Shown here: piece by piece, positions 38,637 through 48,176 of the stretch
Layout: every line of letters begins with the position of its first letter
Numbering within the stretch: position 1 is the stretch's first letter
NCBI GenBank assembly: GCA_965211995.1
Contig: OZ243040.1
Span: 1,116,001-1,180,000, forward strand
Source of the DNA: CAYFZO01 sp965211995
GTDB taxonomy: Bacteria > Pseudomonadota > Gammaproteobacteria > Poriferisulfidales > Oxydemutatoraceae
Length of the DNA stretch: 64,000 nucleotides
Reading direction: 5' to 3'
Position numbers and translations under genes: made by a program
The notes under the pieces: model-generated
Databases searched by the model: none
Told to the model about the DNA's origin: nothing
Seen by the model: only the letters and a program-made list of their open reading frames with translations

Positions 38637-39721
38637 CCCTCCATCGCCTGCACGCACCACTCGGCGACCGCTTCGCCCGCGTGCGGCTGCGCCGACTTTC
38701 TCGCGTTGACCGCAAGCCGCAGCAATTCCTCGCGCGAGTCGGCAAACCGCTCGAGCACGGCGGCGAACGCCTGCGGCGTGAACTCGGATTCCAAGATCAA
38801 CACCGCCGCGCCGCGCGCGACCAGAAAGCGCGCGTTCGCGGTCTGATGGTCATCCACCGAATACGGGTACGGCACGAACACCGCGGCGGCGCCCGCGGCG
38901 GCGACTTCGGCCACCGACAACGCGCCCGCCCGGCACAAAACCAGATCCGCCCACGCGTACATCCGCGCGATGTCGTCGGTGAACTCGAACAATTCGATTT
39001 CGACGCCGGCGCGCGCGGCGGCGGCGCGCGCGGCTTCGATCTTGCCGCGCCCGGTCTGCTGCCTGACGCACGGTCGGCGCGCGGCGGCGAACCGTGCGAG
39101 CGCCGCGGGCACGACCCGGTTGAACACCGCGGCGCCGCGGCTGCCGCCGATGACGAGCAGCCTGAACGCGCCGACGCGGCCATCGAGGCGCTCCTCGGGC
39201 GCCGGCAAAGCGGCGAAGCCGGCGCGCACGGGGTTGCCGACGTACTCCGCGTTGCGCCGAGCGAGCGCACCCGGAAATCCGAGCAGAACGCGCCGGCTGA
39301 ACGGCGCGAGCAATTTGTTCGTCCACCCCGCGATCGCGTTCTGCTCATGGATCAGCAGCGGGATACCGAGCGCCGCGGCCATAAGTCCGCCGGGCCCCGC
39401 CGCGAAACCGCCGAAGCCGAGCACGACGCGCGGTTTGCGCCGCAGCAGGATCCTGAGCGCTTGCAGCAGCGCGAAGCTCAGCCGCCACGGCGCGAGCAGC
39501 CACGGCAGCAAGCCGCGGCGCCTGAGACCCTCGACGCCAATCCGCTCAAACGCGAAGCCCGCGCGCGGCACCCACTCGGCTTCCATGCCGCCGCCGCCGA
39601 GCCAGACGACGCCGATCGCGCGCGCACGCAGACATTGCGCCACCGCGAGTCCCGGAAACACGTGTCCGCCGGTGCCGCCGCCCGCGATCATCACCGTCGG
39701 TGTACGCTCATCAGCCGGCAT
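38633..39721 (-). CDS. murG: UDP-GlcNAc:lipid I N-acetylglucosaminyltransferase
   Basis: Makes lipid II at the inner face of the membrane. The N-terminal glycine loop is MIAGGGTGGHVFPGLAVA, with GFGGFAAGPGGLMA and HEQNAIAGWTNK; the C-terminal UDP-GlcNAc site has CRAGALSVAEVAAAG and PYPYSVDDHQTANA. It is 362 aa. It overlaps ftsW by 11 bp and murC by 4. Confidence 0.97.
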   Translation of the reverse strand: MPADERTPTVMIAGGGTGGHVFPGLAVAQCLRARAIGVVWLGGGGMEAEWVPRAGFAFERIGVEGLRRRGLLPWLLAPWRLSFALLQALRILLRRKPRVVLGFGGFAAGPGGLMAAALGIPLLIHEQNAIAGWTNKLLAPFSRRVLLGFPGALARRNAEYVGNPVRAGFAALPAPEERLDGRVGAFRLLVIGGSRGAAVFNRVVPAALARFAAARRPCVRQQTGRGKIEAARAAAARAGVEIELFEFTDDIARMYAWADLVLCRAGALSVAEVAAAGAAAVFVPYPYSVDDHQTANARFLVARGAAVLILESEFTPQAFAAVLERFADSREELLRLAVNARKSAQPHAGEAVAEWCVQAMEG

Positions 39722-40892
39722 CGCCGTGCCTCAGTCGATAGCGGCGCATCAGCACCGGGTCCTCACAGCACGCCTCGTAATGGATGCGCTGCACGATCGC
39801 GAGCCCGACGAACACCATCATCAGGCTGCTGCCGCCGACGCTGACCGCCGGCAGCGTAATGCCCTTGGTCGGCAGCAACCCCATGGTCACCGCGACGTTC
39901 ACGAACGCCTGCGCGCCGATCCACAGACCCATGCCGTAGCAAAAGAACGCGCCCGCGCAAAGCCCGCGGCGTTCGGCGCGCGCGGCAACGTCAAAGCAGC
40001 GCCACAGAATGCCGAAATACACCGCGACGATTGCGATAACGCCGACGAATCCGAGTTCCTCGGCGATCACCGCGAAAATGAAATCGGTGTGCGCCTCGGG
40101 CAGATAGAACAATTTTTGGATGCCGCCGCCGAGTCCCTGACCGAGCCAGCCGCCGCTGCCGACCGCGATCAACGACTGCGTCAATTGATAACCGCCTTCA
40201 AACTGCGCGCTCCACGGGTCGAGAAAGGTCTTGATCCGCTCCCAGCGGTACGGCGCCGCGACTGCCGCGACCGCCATGACGCCGCCGCCGGCGATCAGCA
40301 GCAGCAGCGACTGCCAGATCTTAGCGCCCGCGAGGAACAGCAACGCGAGCGCGACGCCGACGAGGAGCACCGCGGCGCCGTAGTCGGGTTCGAGGAACAC
40401 CAGCAGCGCGAGCAGCAACACGACGCCGAGCGGTTTGAAGAAGCCTTTGAAGGTGGCGCGCACTTCTTCACGACGGCGCGCGACGTAGTCGGCCAGAAAG
40501 ATGATCACCGCGAGTTTGGCCGTCTCCGAAGGCTGCACCGTAAACACTTGCAAGTCGAGCCAGCGGCGGCTGCCGTTGACTTCCCTGCCGACGTCGGGGA
40601 TCAGCACCACGACCAGCAGCAAGACGCTCGCGCCGAGCACGTAGAAACTATTGCGGAACCAGAAATCGGGCGGGCGCGCATAAGCCGCGACCGCCGCGAT
40701 CGCCGCAAACAGCATGAACAGCGACTGACGCTTGAGGAAATACAGCGCGTCGCCGTAGCGGCGGTCGGCAAATTCCATCGAGGCCGACGCGATCATGATC
40801 AGGCCGAACGCGCAGAGTGCCGCAAACAGCCACGCCATCGGCGCGTCCACCCAGATGTTGGGCGCGTCCGCGCGCAGCGCCTGCGCGTTCAC
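39711..40892 (-). CDS. ftsW: Septal peptidoglycan polymerase FtsW
   Basis: SEDS-family glycosyltransferase working with FtsI. It has about ten membrane segments; conserved stretches are RRWLDLQVFTVQPSETAKL, FLEPDYGAAVLL, GGYQLTQSLIAVGSGG, EAHTDFIFAVIAEELGF and PTKGITLPAVSVGGSSL. The GTG at 40892 overlaps the murD stop (GTGA) and gives 393 aa. Confidence 0.96.
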   Translation of the reverse strand: MNAQALRADAPNIWVDAPMAWLFAALCAFGLIMIASASMEFADRRYGDALYFLKRQSLFMLFAAIAAVAAYARPPDFWFRNSFYVLGASVLLLVVVLIPDVGREVNGSRRWLDLQVFTVQPSETAKLAVIIFLADYVARRREEVRATFKGFFKPLGVVLLLALLVFLEPDYGAAVLLVGVALALLFLAGAKIWQSLLLLIAGGGVMAVAAVAAPYRWERIKTFLDPWSAQFEGGYQLTQSLIAVGSGGWLGQGLGGGIQKLFYLPEAHTDFIFAVIAEELGFVGVIAIVAVYFGILWRCFDVAARAERRGLCAGAFFCYGMGLWIGAQAFVNVAVTMGLLPTKGITLPAVSVGGSSLMMVFVGLAIVQRIHYEACCEDPVLMRRYRLRHGDAG

Positions 40893-42238
40893 GCCGCCAA
40901 CTCCCCGAAAGCACGCATAAAACGCTCGCCCCTTTCGGCGTAGCCGGAGAACGCATCGAGACTCGAACACGCGGGCGACAGCAACACGCAGTCGCCCGCA
41001 TGCGCCGCGGCGCGCGCACGCGCCACCGCGTCGTCGAGGTCGCGCGCAAACTGCACTCGCGCCGTCTTCAAAATAACGTCGGCCAAAGCCGGTGCGTCGC
41101 GCCCGAACAAGATCGCGGTATGCACGCGCGCCGCGGCCGCGTACAGCGGCGAGAAATCCGCCCCCTTGCCGTCGCCGCCGGCGATCCACACGCACGGACG
41201 TTCGACGTTGGTCAGCGCCGCCGCCGCCGCCGCGACGTTGGTCGCTTTTGAATCGTTGATCCAGGCGACGCCGTCGAGCGTGCCGATCGTTTGCAGGCGA
41301 TGGGGCAACCCTTTGAAACCGCGCAAGGCCGCGAGCATCGCCGCGCGCGGCAGGCCGACGGCGCGGCCCAGCGCGAGCGCCGCCTGCGCGTTCAGTACGC
41401 CGCTGTCGCCGGGCAGGCACCCGAGATCGCGGCACGCGAGCCACGCCTGCGCGCCGTACGCGATCGCCGGGCCGTCGCCGCTCTGCACGAGGCCGAACCG
41501 CCCGCCGGCCGCGGCGTCGAGGCCGAAACTGACGACGTTTGCGCCGGGCGCGAGATCGAGAGGGTGCGCGTCTTCGCGGTTCAGCACCACGGCGCGGCTG
41601 CCGCGGTGCACCCCTTGCTTCGCTTTGACGTAGTCGGCGAGCGCAGCGTAGCGGTCGAAGTGGTCCTCGCTGATGTTCAGAACCACCGACGCCGCCGGCG
41701 CGAGCGAAGAGGTGGTTTCGAGTTGAAAACTCGACAACTCGAGCACGTACAGATCGGCGCGGGCGCCGCTTGCGATCAGATCGAGCGCCGGCGGGCCGAG
41801 ATTGCCGCCCGCCGCCACTTTCAAACCCGCGCGCACGGCCATGTCGGCGACCAGCGTCGTCACCGTGCTCTTGCCGTTCGAGCCGGTGACCGCGATCACC
41901 GGCCTGCGTTCGGCGCCGGCGGCAATCTCGCGCGCAAACAACTCGACGTCGCCGACCACCGGGATCCCCGCCGCGAGCGCGCTTTGCACCGCCGGGGTCT
42001 TCAGCGGCACCCCGGGGCTCAGCACGACGTCGCCGGCGGCGAGAAAGAAATCCTCGTCGAAGTCGCCGAGACGGACTTCGGCCCGCGGGTGGCGCCGCTT
42101 GAACTCGTCGTAGGCCGGCGGGCGGCGCCTGCTGTCGGCGGCCGCGAACGGGATTGAGCGCCGCTGCAAAAACCGCGCGACCGAAGCGCCGGTTTCCCCG
42201 AGCCCGACGATCAGCGTTCTTGGCGCGTCAGCGTGCAT
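40889..42238 (-). CDS. murD: UDP-MurNAc-L-alanine–D-glutamate ligase
   Basis: Adds D-Glu to the stem peptide. The N-terminus is RTLIVGLGETGASVARFL, the P-loop is VTGSNGKSTVTTLV, and LSSFQLETT, NISEDHFDRY and GVAWINDSKATN follow. The ATG at 42238 gives 449 aa. It is 5 bp downstream of mraY. Confidence 0.97.
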   Translation of the reverse strand: MHADAPRTLIVGLGETGASVARFLQRRSIPFAAADSRRRPPAYDEFKRRHPRAEVRLGDFDEDFFLAAGDVVLSPGVPLKTPAVQSALAAGIPVVGDVELFAREIAAGAERRPVIAVTGSNGKSTVTTLVADMAVRAGLKVAAGGNLGPPALDLIASGARADLYVLELSSFQLETTSSLAPAASVVLNISEDHFDRYAALADYVKAKQGVHRGSRAVVLNREDAHPLDLAPGANVVSFGLDAAAGGRFGLVQSGDGPAIAYGAQAWLACRDLGCLPGDSGVLNAQAALALGRAVGLPRAAMLAALRGFKGLPHRLQTIGTLDGVAWINDSKATNVAAAAAALTNVERPCVWIAGGDGKGADFSPLYAAAARVHTAILFGRDAPALADVILKTARVQFARDLDDAVARARAAAHAGDCVLLSPACSSLDAFSGYAERGERFMRAFGELAA

Positions 42239-42243
42239 CGCCG

Positions 42244-43326
42244 CTACCTGATCTTCAAAGTGGCGAGGCCGACCAGCACCAGGATCACCGTAATAATCCA
42301 AAAGCGCACGATGACTTTCGGCTCGGCCCAGCCGTGCAATTCAAAATGATGATGGATCGGCGCCATCCGGAACACCCGGTTGCCGGTCATCTTGTACGAC
42401 GCGACCTGAATGACCACCGACAGCGTCTCGATCACGAAGATCCCACCCATCACCGCGAACACGAGTTCCTGACGCACCAGCACCGCGGTGACGCCGAGCG
42501 CGGCGCCGAGCGCGAGCGAGCCGATATCGCCCATGAACACCTGCGCCGGATAGGTGTTGAACCACAAGAACCCGAGTCCCGCACCGACGATCGCGCCGCA
42601 GAAAACCACGAGTTCGCCGGCCATCGGCAGATGCGGGATCGCGAGGTAGTCCGAAAAAGCCGCGTGCCCGCTGGCGTAGGCGAAGATGCTCAGCGCCGCC
42701 GCGATCAGCACGGTCGGCATGATCGCGAGGCCGTCGAGGCCGTCGGTCAGGTTGACCGCGTTGCTCGAGCCGACCACCGTGAAGTAGGCAAGCAGCATGA
42801 ACCACGGCCCCATGTCGATCAGCAGGTCCTTGATGAACGGCACGACCAATTGCGTCTCCACCGGCGACTCCGCGGTGCGGTAAAGCGCGATCACGACAAG
42901 CGCGCCGGCCACGGATTGCAGCAGGAACTTATGCCGGATCGCCAAGCCCCGGCTGCTGCCGCGGCGCAGTTTGAGCACGTCGTCAACGCCGCCGATGACG
43001 CCGAACAACAACAACACGGACAACGCGACGAACACGTAGCGGTTGCAAACGTCGGCCCACAGCACGGTGCTCAGCCCCACCGCGGTCAAGATCAGCATCC
43101 CGCCCATCGTCGGCGTGCCGTGCTTGACCAGGTGCGACTTCGGGCCTGCGCCGCGGACGTGCTGCCCGATCCGCAGCCGCGTGAGTTTGGAGATGATGAA
43201 CGGTCCCGCGATAAAACTGACGAGCAGCGCGGTCAGCACGCCGAGCACGCCGCGCAGCGTGATGTACTGAAACACGTTGAACCCGCCGTGAAACCGGGTC
43301 AGGTATTCGGCGAGGTACATCAACAT
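42244..43326 (-). CDS. mraY: Phospho-MurNAc-pentapeptide transferase
   Basis: Integral enzyme making lipid I. It has ten hydrophobic segments and catalytic motifs GVIGGVDDVLKL, NAVNLTDGLDGLA and the C-terminal APIHHHFELHGWAE loop. The ATG at 43326 (MLMYLAEYL) aligns with the E. coli start and gives exactly 360 aa, the E. coli length. It overlaps murF by 7 bp. Confidence 0.97.
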   Translation of the reverse strand: MLMYLAEYLTRFHGGFNVFQYITLRGVLGVLTALLVSFIAGPFIISKLTRLRIGQHVRGAGPKSHLVKHGTPTMGGMLILTAVGLSTVLWADVCNRYVFVALSVLLLFGVIGGVDDVLKLRRGSSRGLAIRHKFLLQSVAGALVVIALYRTAESPVETQLVVPFIKDLLIDMGPWFMLLAYFTVVGSSNAVNLTDGLDGLAIMPTVLIAAALSIFAYASGHAAFSDYLAIPHLPMAGELVVFCGAIVGAGLGFLWFNTYPAQVFMGDIGSLALGAALGVTAVLVRQELVFAVMGGIFVIETLSVVIQVASYKMTGNRVFRMAPIHHHFELHGWAEPKVIVRFWIITVILVLVGLATLKIR

Positions 43327-44678
43327 CCGCCGGCCTCCCCGGGCGGCGCCGCGAGCGCCCGCACCACCCTTTCCATGCGCGCCGCGCGCGAGCCTTTGAC
43401 CAGCAACGTGACGCCGGCGGTTTCGCGCAATGCCGGCACGAGGCACTCGCACAGCGCCGCGCACGTGTCAAAACACTCGGCGCCGTCGCCGAAACCGTCC
43501 GCGGCGGCGCGCGCCAGGGCGCCGAGCGTGAACAGGCGCGTGACGCCGCCGTGCGCGGCGGCAGTGCCCGCCTCGGTGTGCCGGCGCACGGCGCCGTCGC
43601 CGAGTTCGGCCATGTCGCCCAACACCAGCCAGCGCTCGCCGCCGCACCGCCCGAGGACCTCGAGCGCGGCGGCGAGCGAGCCGGGATTGGCGTTGTAACT
43701 GTCGTCTATGAGTTGCGCGCCGCCGATGCCCGCGACCGCGCACAGGCGTCCGGGCACCGCCCGCACCGCCTCAAGACCCGCGACAACGTCGTCAAAACTC
43801 ACACCGAGGCTGTGCGCGACCGCGGCGGCGGCCAGCGCGTTGCACAGATTGTGCCTGCCGAGCAGCGCCGGCCGCAGACGCCGCGTCTCGCCCGCGATCG
43901 TAATCTCGGCAGCGTCGCGCAAAACCCGCCCGCCGACGTCAACGTCGGTGCGGTCGAGCCCGAAGCTGAGCGTGCGGCGACGCTCAAGCAGGCCGCGCCA
44001 GTATTCACAATAAGCGTCGTCGGCGTTAACGATGCCGACGCCGTCGGCGGCGAGACATTCGAACAACTCGCCTTTGGCGCGCGCGACGCCGCCGACGCTG
44101 CCGAAGCCTGCGAGATGCGCGGGCCCGGCGTTGAGCACCACGGCCACCGCCGGCCGCACCAATTCGCCGAGGCGCAGAATTTCACCCGGACGGTTGGCGC
44201 CGAGTTCGACCACCGCGGCCGCGTGCTCCTTGCGCAAGGCGAGCAAAGTCAAAGGCACACCGAGGTGATTATTGAGGTTGCCGCGCGTCGCGAGCACGTT
44301 CAGCCGCCGCTCAAGCACCGACACCAGCATCGCCCGGGTCGTGGTCTTGCCGTTGCTGCCGGTCAGCGCGACCATCGTCGGGCGGCAGCGCCGGCGCCAC
44401 GCGGCGGCGAAATCGGAAAGCCCGGCGAAGGTGTTCTCGACCAGGATCTGCGGCAGCGGCACATTCACTTCGCGCTCGACCATCGCGCCCGCGGCGCCGT
44501 GCGCAGCGCTCGCCGCGACGAAATCGTGACCGTCGCGGCCCTCGCCGCGCAGCGCGACGAACAAGGCCCGCTTGCCCAACGTGCGGCTGTCGAGGCCGAC
44601 GCCGTGCACCGCGCAGTCCTCGCCGCACAGCGCGCCGCCGGACATCGCACTGATCTCGCTGAGCGTCAGCCAACTCAC
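43320..44678 (-). CDS. murF: UDP-MurNAc-tripeptide–D-alanyl-D-alanine ligase
   Basis: Attaches D-Ala-D-Ala. The P-loop is LTGSNGKTTTRAML, with RGNLNNHLGVPLTLL, DDSYNANPGSLAAALE and LGDMAELG. The GTG at 44678 overlaps the murE stop (GTGA), giving 452 aa. Confidence 0.97.
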   Translation of the reverse strand: MSWLTLSEISAMSGGALCGEDCAVHGVGLDSRTLGKRALFVALRGEGRDGHDFVAASAAHGAAGAMVEREVNVPLPQILVENTFAGLSDFAAAWRRRCRPTMVALTGSNGKTTTRAMLVSVLERRLNVLATRGNLNNHLGVPLTLLALRKEHAAAVVELGANRPGEILRLGELVRPAVAVVLNAGPAHLAGFGSVGGVARAKGELFECLAADGVGIVNADDAYCEYWRGLLERRRTLSFGLDRTDVDVGGRVLRDAAEITIAGETRRLRPALLGRHNLCNALAAAAVAHSLGVSFDDVVAGLEAVRAVPGRLCAVAGIGGAQLIDDSYNANPGSLAAALEVLGRCGGERWLVLGDMAELGDGAVRRHTEAGTAAAHGGVTRLFTLGALARAAADGFGDGAECFDTCAALCECLVPALRETAGVTLLVKGSRAARMERVVRALAAPPGEAGGC

Positions 44679-46159
44679 GCCGCGGTCTCCGCGAGTGCGC
44701 GGCGCACCACGTCGGCGTCGTCGAACGGCAGGCGCCGGGCGCCGACAATCTGGCAAGTTTCGTGCCCCTTGCCGACGACGGCGACGCAGTCGCCGGGCGC
44801 GGCGAGGGCCAGCGCGCGGCGGATCGCCCGTTCGCGGTCGTGGATCACCTCGACCGCGGCACCCGCGCCAACGCCGCGCCGGACGTCGGCGACGATGCGC
44901 GCCGGGTCTTCGCGCCGGGGGTTGTCGTCGCTGAGCACCACGACGTCGGCGAGACGCGAAGCGACCTCGCCCATCAGCGCGCGCTTGCCGCGGTCGCGGT
45001 CGCCGCCGCAGCCGAACACGCATAGCAAGCGGCCCGCGGTGATCTCGCGGCACGCGCTCAGCGCGTTTTCCAGCGCGGCGGGCGTATGCGCATAATCAAC
45101 CACCGCGCACCGGCCGCCGGCGGCGAGGCGCTGCATGCGCCCGCGCACCGGCTGTACGCGCGCAAGCAAAGACGCGGCTTGTGCGGGCGACGCGCCCTGC
45201 GCCGTCAGCGCCGCGAACGCCGCGAGCAGATTGGCGGCGTTGAAACGCCCGAGCAGCGGGCTGTCGAACGCGACCGTCACGCCGCGCGCGCACACCTTGA
45301 GTTTGAGACCGTGCGTGCCGGCGGCGACCGTGGCGGTGACGTCGGCGGCGGCGGCGAGCGCGTAACTCGTCACTTCGCAATGGCGGCGGCAGCGCCGCGC
45401 GAGTTCGCGCCCGAACGGGTCGCCGACGTTGATCACCGCGCGGCTGAGCGCGCCGCGCGCGAACAGCCTCTCCTTGGCCGCGGCGTAATCCTCGCGCGAG
45501 GCGTGATAATCAAGATGGTCGCGACCGAGGTTGGTGAACACCGCGACGTCCACTTCGACGCCGGCGAGACGCCCCTGATCGAGGCCGTGGGAAGACGCCT
45601 CGACGACGGCCGCGCCGACGCCGCGCGCGTGCAGGGCGTGCAATTCGCGGTGCAGGCGGAGCGCGTCGGGCGTCGTCATCCCGCTCTCGCGCAGTGCGCC
45701 GAAACGCCCGCAACCGAGCGTGCCGATCAGACCGCAGGCACCGTGCCTGAGATGCAGCGCTTCAGCGATGAAATGCGCGACCGACGTCTTGCCGTCGGTG
45801 CCGGTCACGGCGATGATCCGCATCTGCGCGGACGGGTGCTTAAAGAAGCGGTCGGCGATGACGCCGGCCTTGCGCGCGAGTTCCGCCACCGGCACCACCG
45901 GGATCTCGCCGGCGGCGCGCGCGACGCCCGGCGCGGCGGCGTCGCAAACGGCGGCGGCGGCGCCGCGCGCGACCGCCTCGGGCAAAAAATCAAGGCCGTC
46001 GCAACGACGCCCGCGCAACGCCATGAACAGATCGCGCGCACGCACCTCCCCGCTGTGCCCGGCCAGACCGTGAACCCGCACTCCGCCCGGCGCAGCGGCG
46101 GTCAGCCCGTCAAGCAGCACCGACAACTCCGCGGGGCCGGGGTTGGCCGCAACGCTCAT
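44675..46159 (-). CDS. murE: UDP-MurNAc-L-Ala-D-Glu–meso-2,6-diaminopimelate ligase
   Basis: Adds the third stem residue. The P-loop is VTGTDGKTS at residues 118–126. The substrate signature DNPR (in LSDDNPRREDP) marks meso-diaminopimelate rather than lysine. VEASSHGLDQGRL and DYAHTPAALENAL are also typical. It is 494 aa. It overlaps ftsI by 4 bp (ATGA). Confidence 0.97.
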   Translation of the reverse strand: MSVAANPGPAELSVLLDGLTAAAPGGVRVHGLAGHSGEVRARDLFMALRGRRCDGLDFLPEAVARGAAAAVCDAAAPGVARAAGEIPVVPVAELARKAGVIADRFFKHPSAQMRIIAVTGTDGKTSVAHFIAEALHLRHGACGLIGTLGCGRFGALRESGMTTPDALRLHRELHALHARGVGAAVVEASSHGLDQGRLAGVEVDVAVFTNLGRDHLDYHASREDYAAAKERLFARGALSRAVINVGDPFGRELARRCRRHCEVTSYALAAAADVTATVAAGTHGLKLKVCARGVTVAFDSPLLGRFNAANLLAAFAALTAQGASPAQAASLLARVQPVRGRMQRLAAGGRCAVVDYAHTPAALENALSACREITAGRLLCVFGCGGDRDRGKRALMGEVASRLADVVVLSDDNPRREDPARIVADVRRGVGAGAAVEVIHDRERAIRRALALAAPGDCVAVVGKGHETCQIVGARRLPFDDADVVRRALAETAA

Positions 46160-47880
46160 TCATCTGCCAGCGTGTAGCGCGCACGTTCGCGCATCCGGGG
46201 GGAGATCTCGTCGTGGGGCACGCCGAGACGCCTCAGTGCGTCCTGCATGATCTCGGAAAACACCGGCGCCGCGACCGCGCCCCCGAAATACTCGCCGCTC
46301 GCCGGCGTGTCGATCACCACCGCCGCGACCAGGCGCGGATTGGCGACCGGCGCGAAACCGACGAACAGCGACAAGTACTCTTCCTCTATATACACGCCGC
46401 CGCGGTTCTTATGGATGGTTCCGGTCTTGCCGGCGGTGGTAAAGCCGCGCACCTTGGCGCGGGCGCCGGTGCCCCCGCCGGCGACGACCCGTTCGAGGAT
46501 CTCTTTCATCACGCGCACCGTGCCGGGCTTGAACACCCGCACCGTCGGCTGCGCGTGCGCGGCCCTGACCAAGCTCAGCGGCGGGCGCCGGCCGTCGTTG
46601 GCGAACACGCTGTAAGCGTGGGCGAGTTGCAGCAGCGAGACCGACAGACCGTAGCCGTAAGACATCACCGCCTGATTGAGATCGCGCCAGTCGAGGTGGT
46701 GCGGCAGTTTGCCGGAGGCTTCGCCCGGAAAACCGGTGCCGAGAGTTTGTCCGAACCCGAGTTTGCGGAAAATTTCCCACAATTGTTCGGCGGGAATCGC
46801 GAGCGCCGCTTTGCTGATGCCGACGTTGCTCGACTTGACGATGATCTCAGGCAGCGTCAGCGTGCCGTAGTTGTTGAGGTCGGCGATCGGCTTGCCCGCG
46901 ACCTTGTAATAGCCGGGCGCGGTGTCGACCGCGGTGTCGACCGCGGCGTAACCGCCGTCGAGCAAAGCCGCGGCGACGAACGGCTTGATCGTCGAACCCG
47001 GCTCGAACTCGTCGGTCAGCACCCGGTTGCGCCGATGCTCGGGAATGAAGTCGCGCGTATTCGGATTGAACGAAGGCTGGTTGACGAGCGCCAGGATCTC
47101 GCCGCTGCGCGCGTCGAGCAGCACCGCCGCCGCCGCCCGCGCACGGTGTTTTTTCATCGCGGTTTTAAGCGCGCGGTAGGCGTGGTACTGGATATTGCGA
47201 TCGATCGTCAGCGCCAGACGCTTGCCCGGCTTCGGCGGCGAGATCAATTCGACGTGCTCGACCGCGCGCCCGTGGAGATCACGCAGCACGCGCTTTTTGC
47301 CCGGCACGCCCCTGAAGATCCGGTCGAACTGCTTTTCGATGCCTTCGATGCCGGCATCGTCGAGGTTGGTCGCCCCGATCAGATGCGCCGCGGCTTCGCT
47401 CATCGGGTAAAAGCGCCGGTGCTCGCGCAGCAGGTCAACCCCCGCCAGCTCCAACTCCCGCACTTTCTCCGCGACGCCGGGCTCCAACTGGCGCTTGACA
47501 TAGACGAAACGCTTTCCCTTTCTGCGTTCGAGGCGCGCGCGCAACGCCGCCGCGTCGAGTCCGAGCGCCGCCGCGAGGCGCGCGGTCGCGGCGCCGGCGA
47601 AATCAAATCCGCCGGGGTCAACCCACGCGGCGTACACCGGCGTGCTGATTGCGAGCGGCTCGCCGTTCCTGTCGGTGATCATGCCGCGGTGCGCCGGGAT
47701 TGCGACGCTGCGCAACTGGCGGGCGTCGGCCTGGCCCTGCAGCCTTTCCTGCTGGTAGTGCTGCAACTGAACCGCGCGGGCGAGTAACGCCAGCGCCGCC
47801 GCGACGAATACGAGCAACGCGAAAAGCCGCCGCTTGCCGCTGGTCGGCCCGCCGGCCGTGCTAGCGCGCGTCGAGATCAC
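46156..47880 (-). CDS. ftsI: Septal transpeptidase FtsI (PBP3)
   Basis: Class B penicillin-binding protein cross-linking septal wall. It has an N-terminal anchor (RLFALLVFVAAALALLARAV), AHRGMITDRNGEPLA, the active-site STIK in FEPGSTIKPF (about residue 295), SSN in VKSSNVGISK, and KTGT in TAGKTGTIHKN (about residue 481). It is 574 aa with a GTG start that overlaps ftsL by 20 bp. Confidence 0.97.
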   Translation of the reverse strand: MISTRASTAGGPTSGKRRLFALLVFVAAALALLARAVQLQHYQQERLQGQADARQLRSVAIPAHRGMITDRNGEPLAISTPVYAAWVDPGGFDFAGAATARLAAALGLDAAALRARLERRKGKRFVYVKRQLEPGVAEKVRELELAGVDLLREHRRFYPMSEAAAHLIGATNLDDAGIEGIEKQFDRIFRGVPGKKRVLRDLHGRAVEHVELISPPKPGKRLALTIDRNIQYHAYRALKTAMKKHRARAAAAVLLDARSGEILALVNQPSFNPNTRDFIPEHRRNRVLTDEFEPGSTIKPFVAAALLDGGYAAVDTAVDTAPGYYKVAGKPIADLNNYGTLTLPEIIVKSSNVGISKAALAIPAEQLWEIFRKLGFGQTLGTGFPGEASGKLPHHLDWRDLNQAVMSYGYGLSVSLLQLAHAYSVFANDGRRPPLSLVRAAHAQPTVRVFKPGTVRVMKEILERVVAGGGTGARAKVRGFTTAGKTGTIHKNRGGVYIEEEYLSLFVGFAPVANPRLVAAVVIDTPASGEYFGGAVAAPVFSEIMQDALRRLGVPHDEISPRMRERARYTLADE

Positions 47881-48160
47881 GCCCGTGCTCCACGATCAAG
47901 GTCACTATTTCGTCGCGCGCGGGCGCGCTCATGCCGAGCCGCTCCTTGGCCACGGCTTCGACCCGCCCTTCGGTGCGCAACGCGGCGTACTCGAGTTGCA
48001 GGCTTTCCCAGCGCAGGATCAAATCGTCGCGCTCTTCAAGCAGTTGCTCGGAGTGCATGAACGCCATGCGCACGTGATGGCGCACCGTCACCACGCCGAA
48101 AGACGAGGCGATCACCGCGGCCGCCAGCGCCGCCGTCAACCACGCGTGCCGGCGCGACAT
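47861..48160 (-). CDS. ftsL: Cell division protein FtsL
   Basis: A 99-aa bitopic protein with one membrane segment (WLTAALAAAVIASSFGVVTV) and a periplasmic coiled coil (HSEQLLEERDDLILRWESLQLEYAAL) that pairs with FtsB. Position between rsmH and ftsI fixes the identity. The ATG at 48160 is preferred to the GTG just before it. Confidence 0.9.
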   Translation of the reverse strand: MSRRHAWLTAALAAAVIASSFGVVTVRHHVRMAFMHSEQLLEERDDLILRWESLQLEYAALRTEGRVEAVAKERLGMSAPARDEIVTLIVEHGRDLDAR

Positions 48161-48176
48161 CACCGCCGCCCCGTGT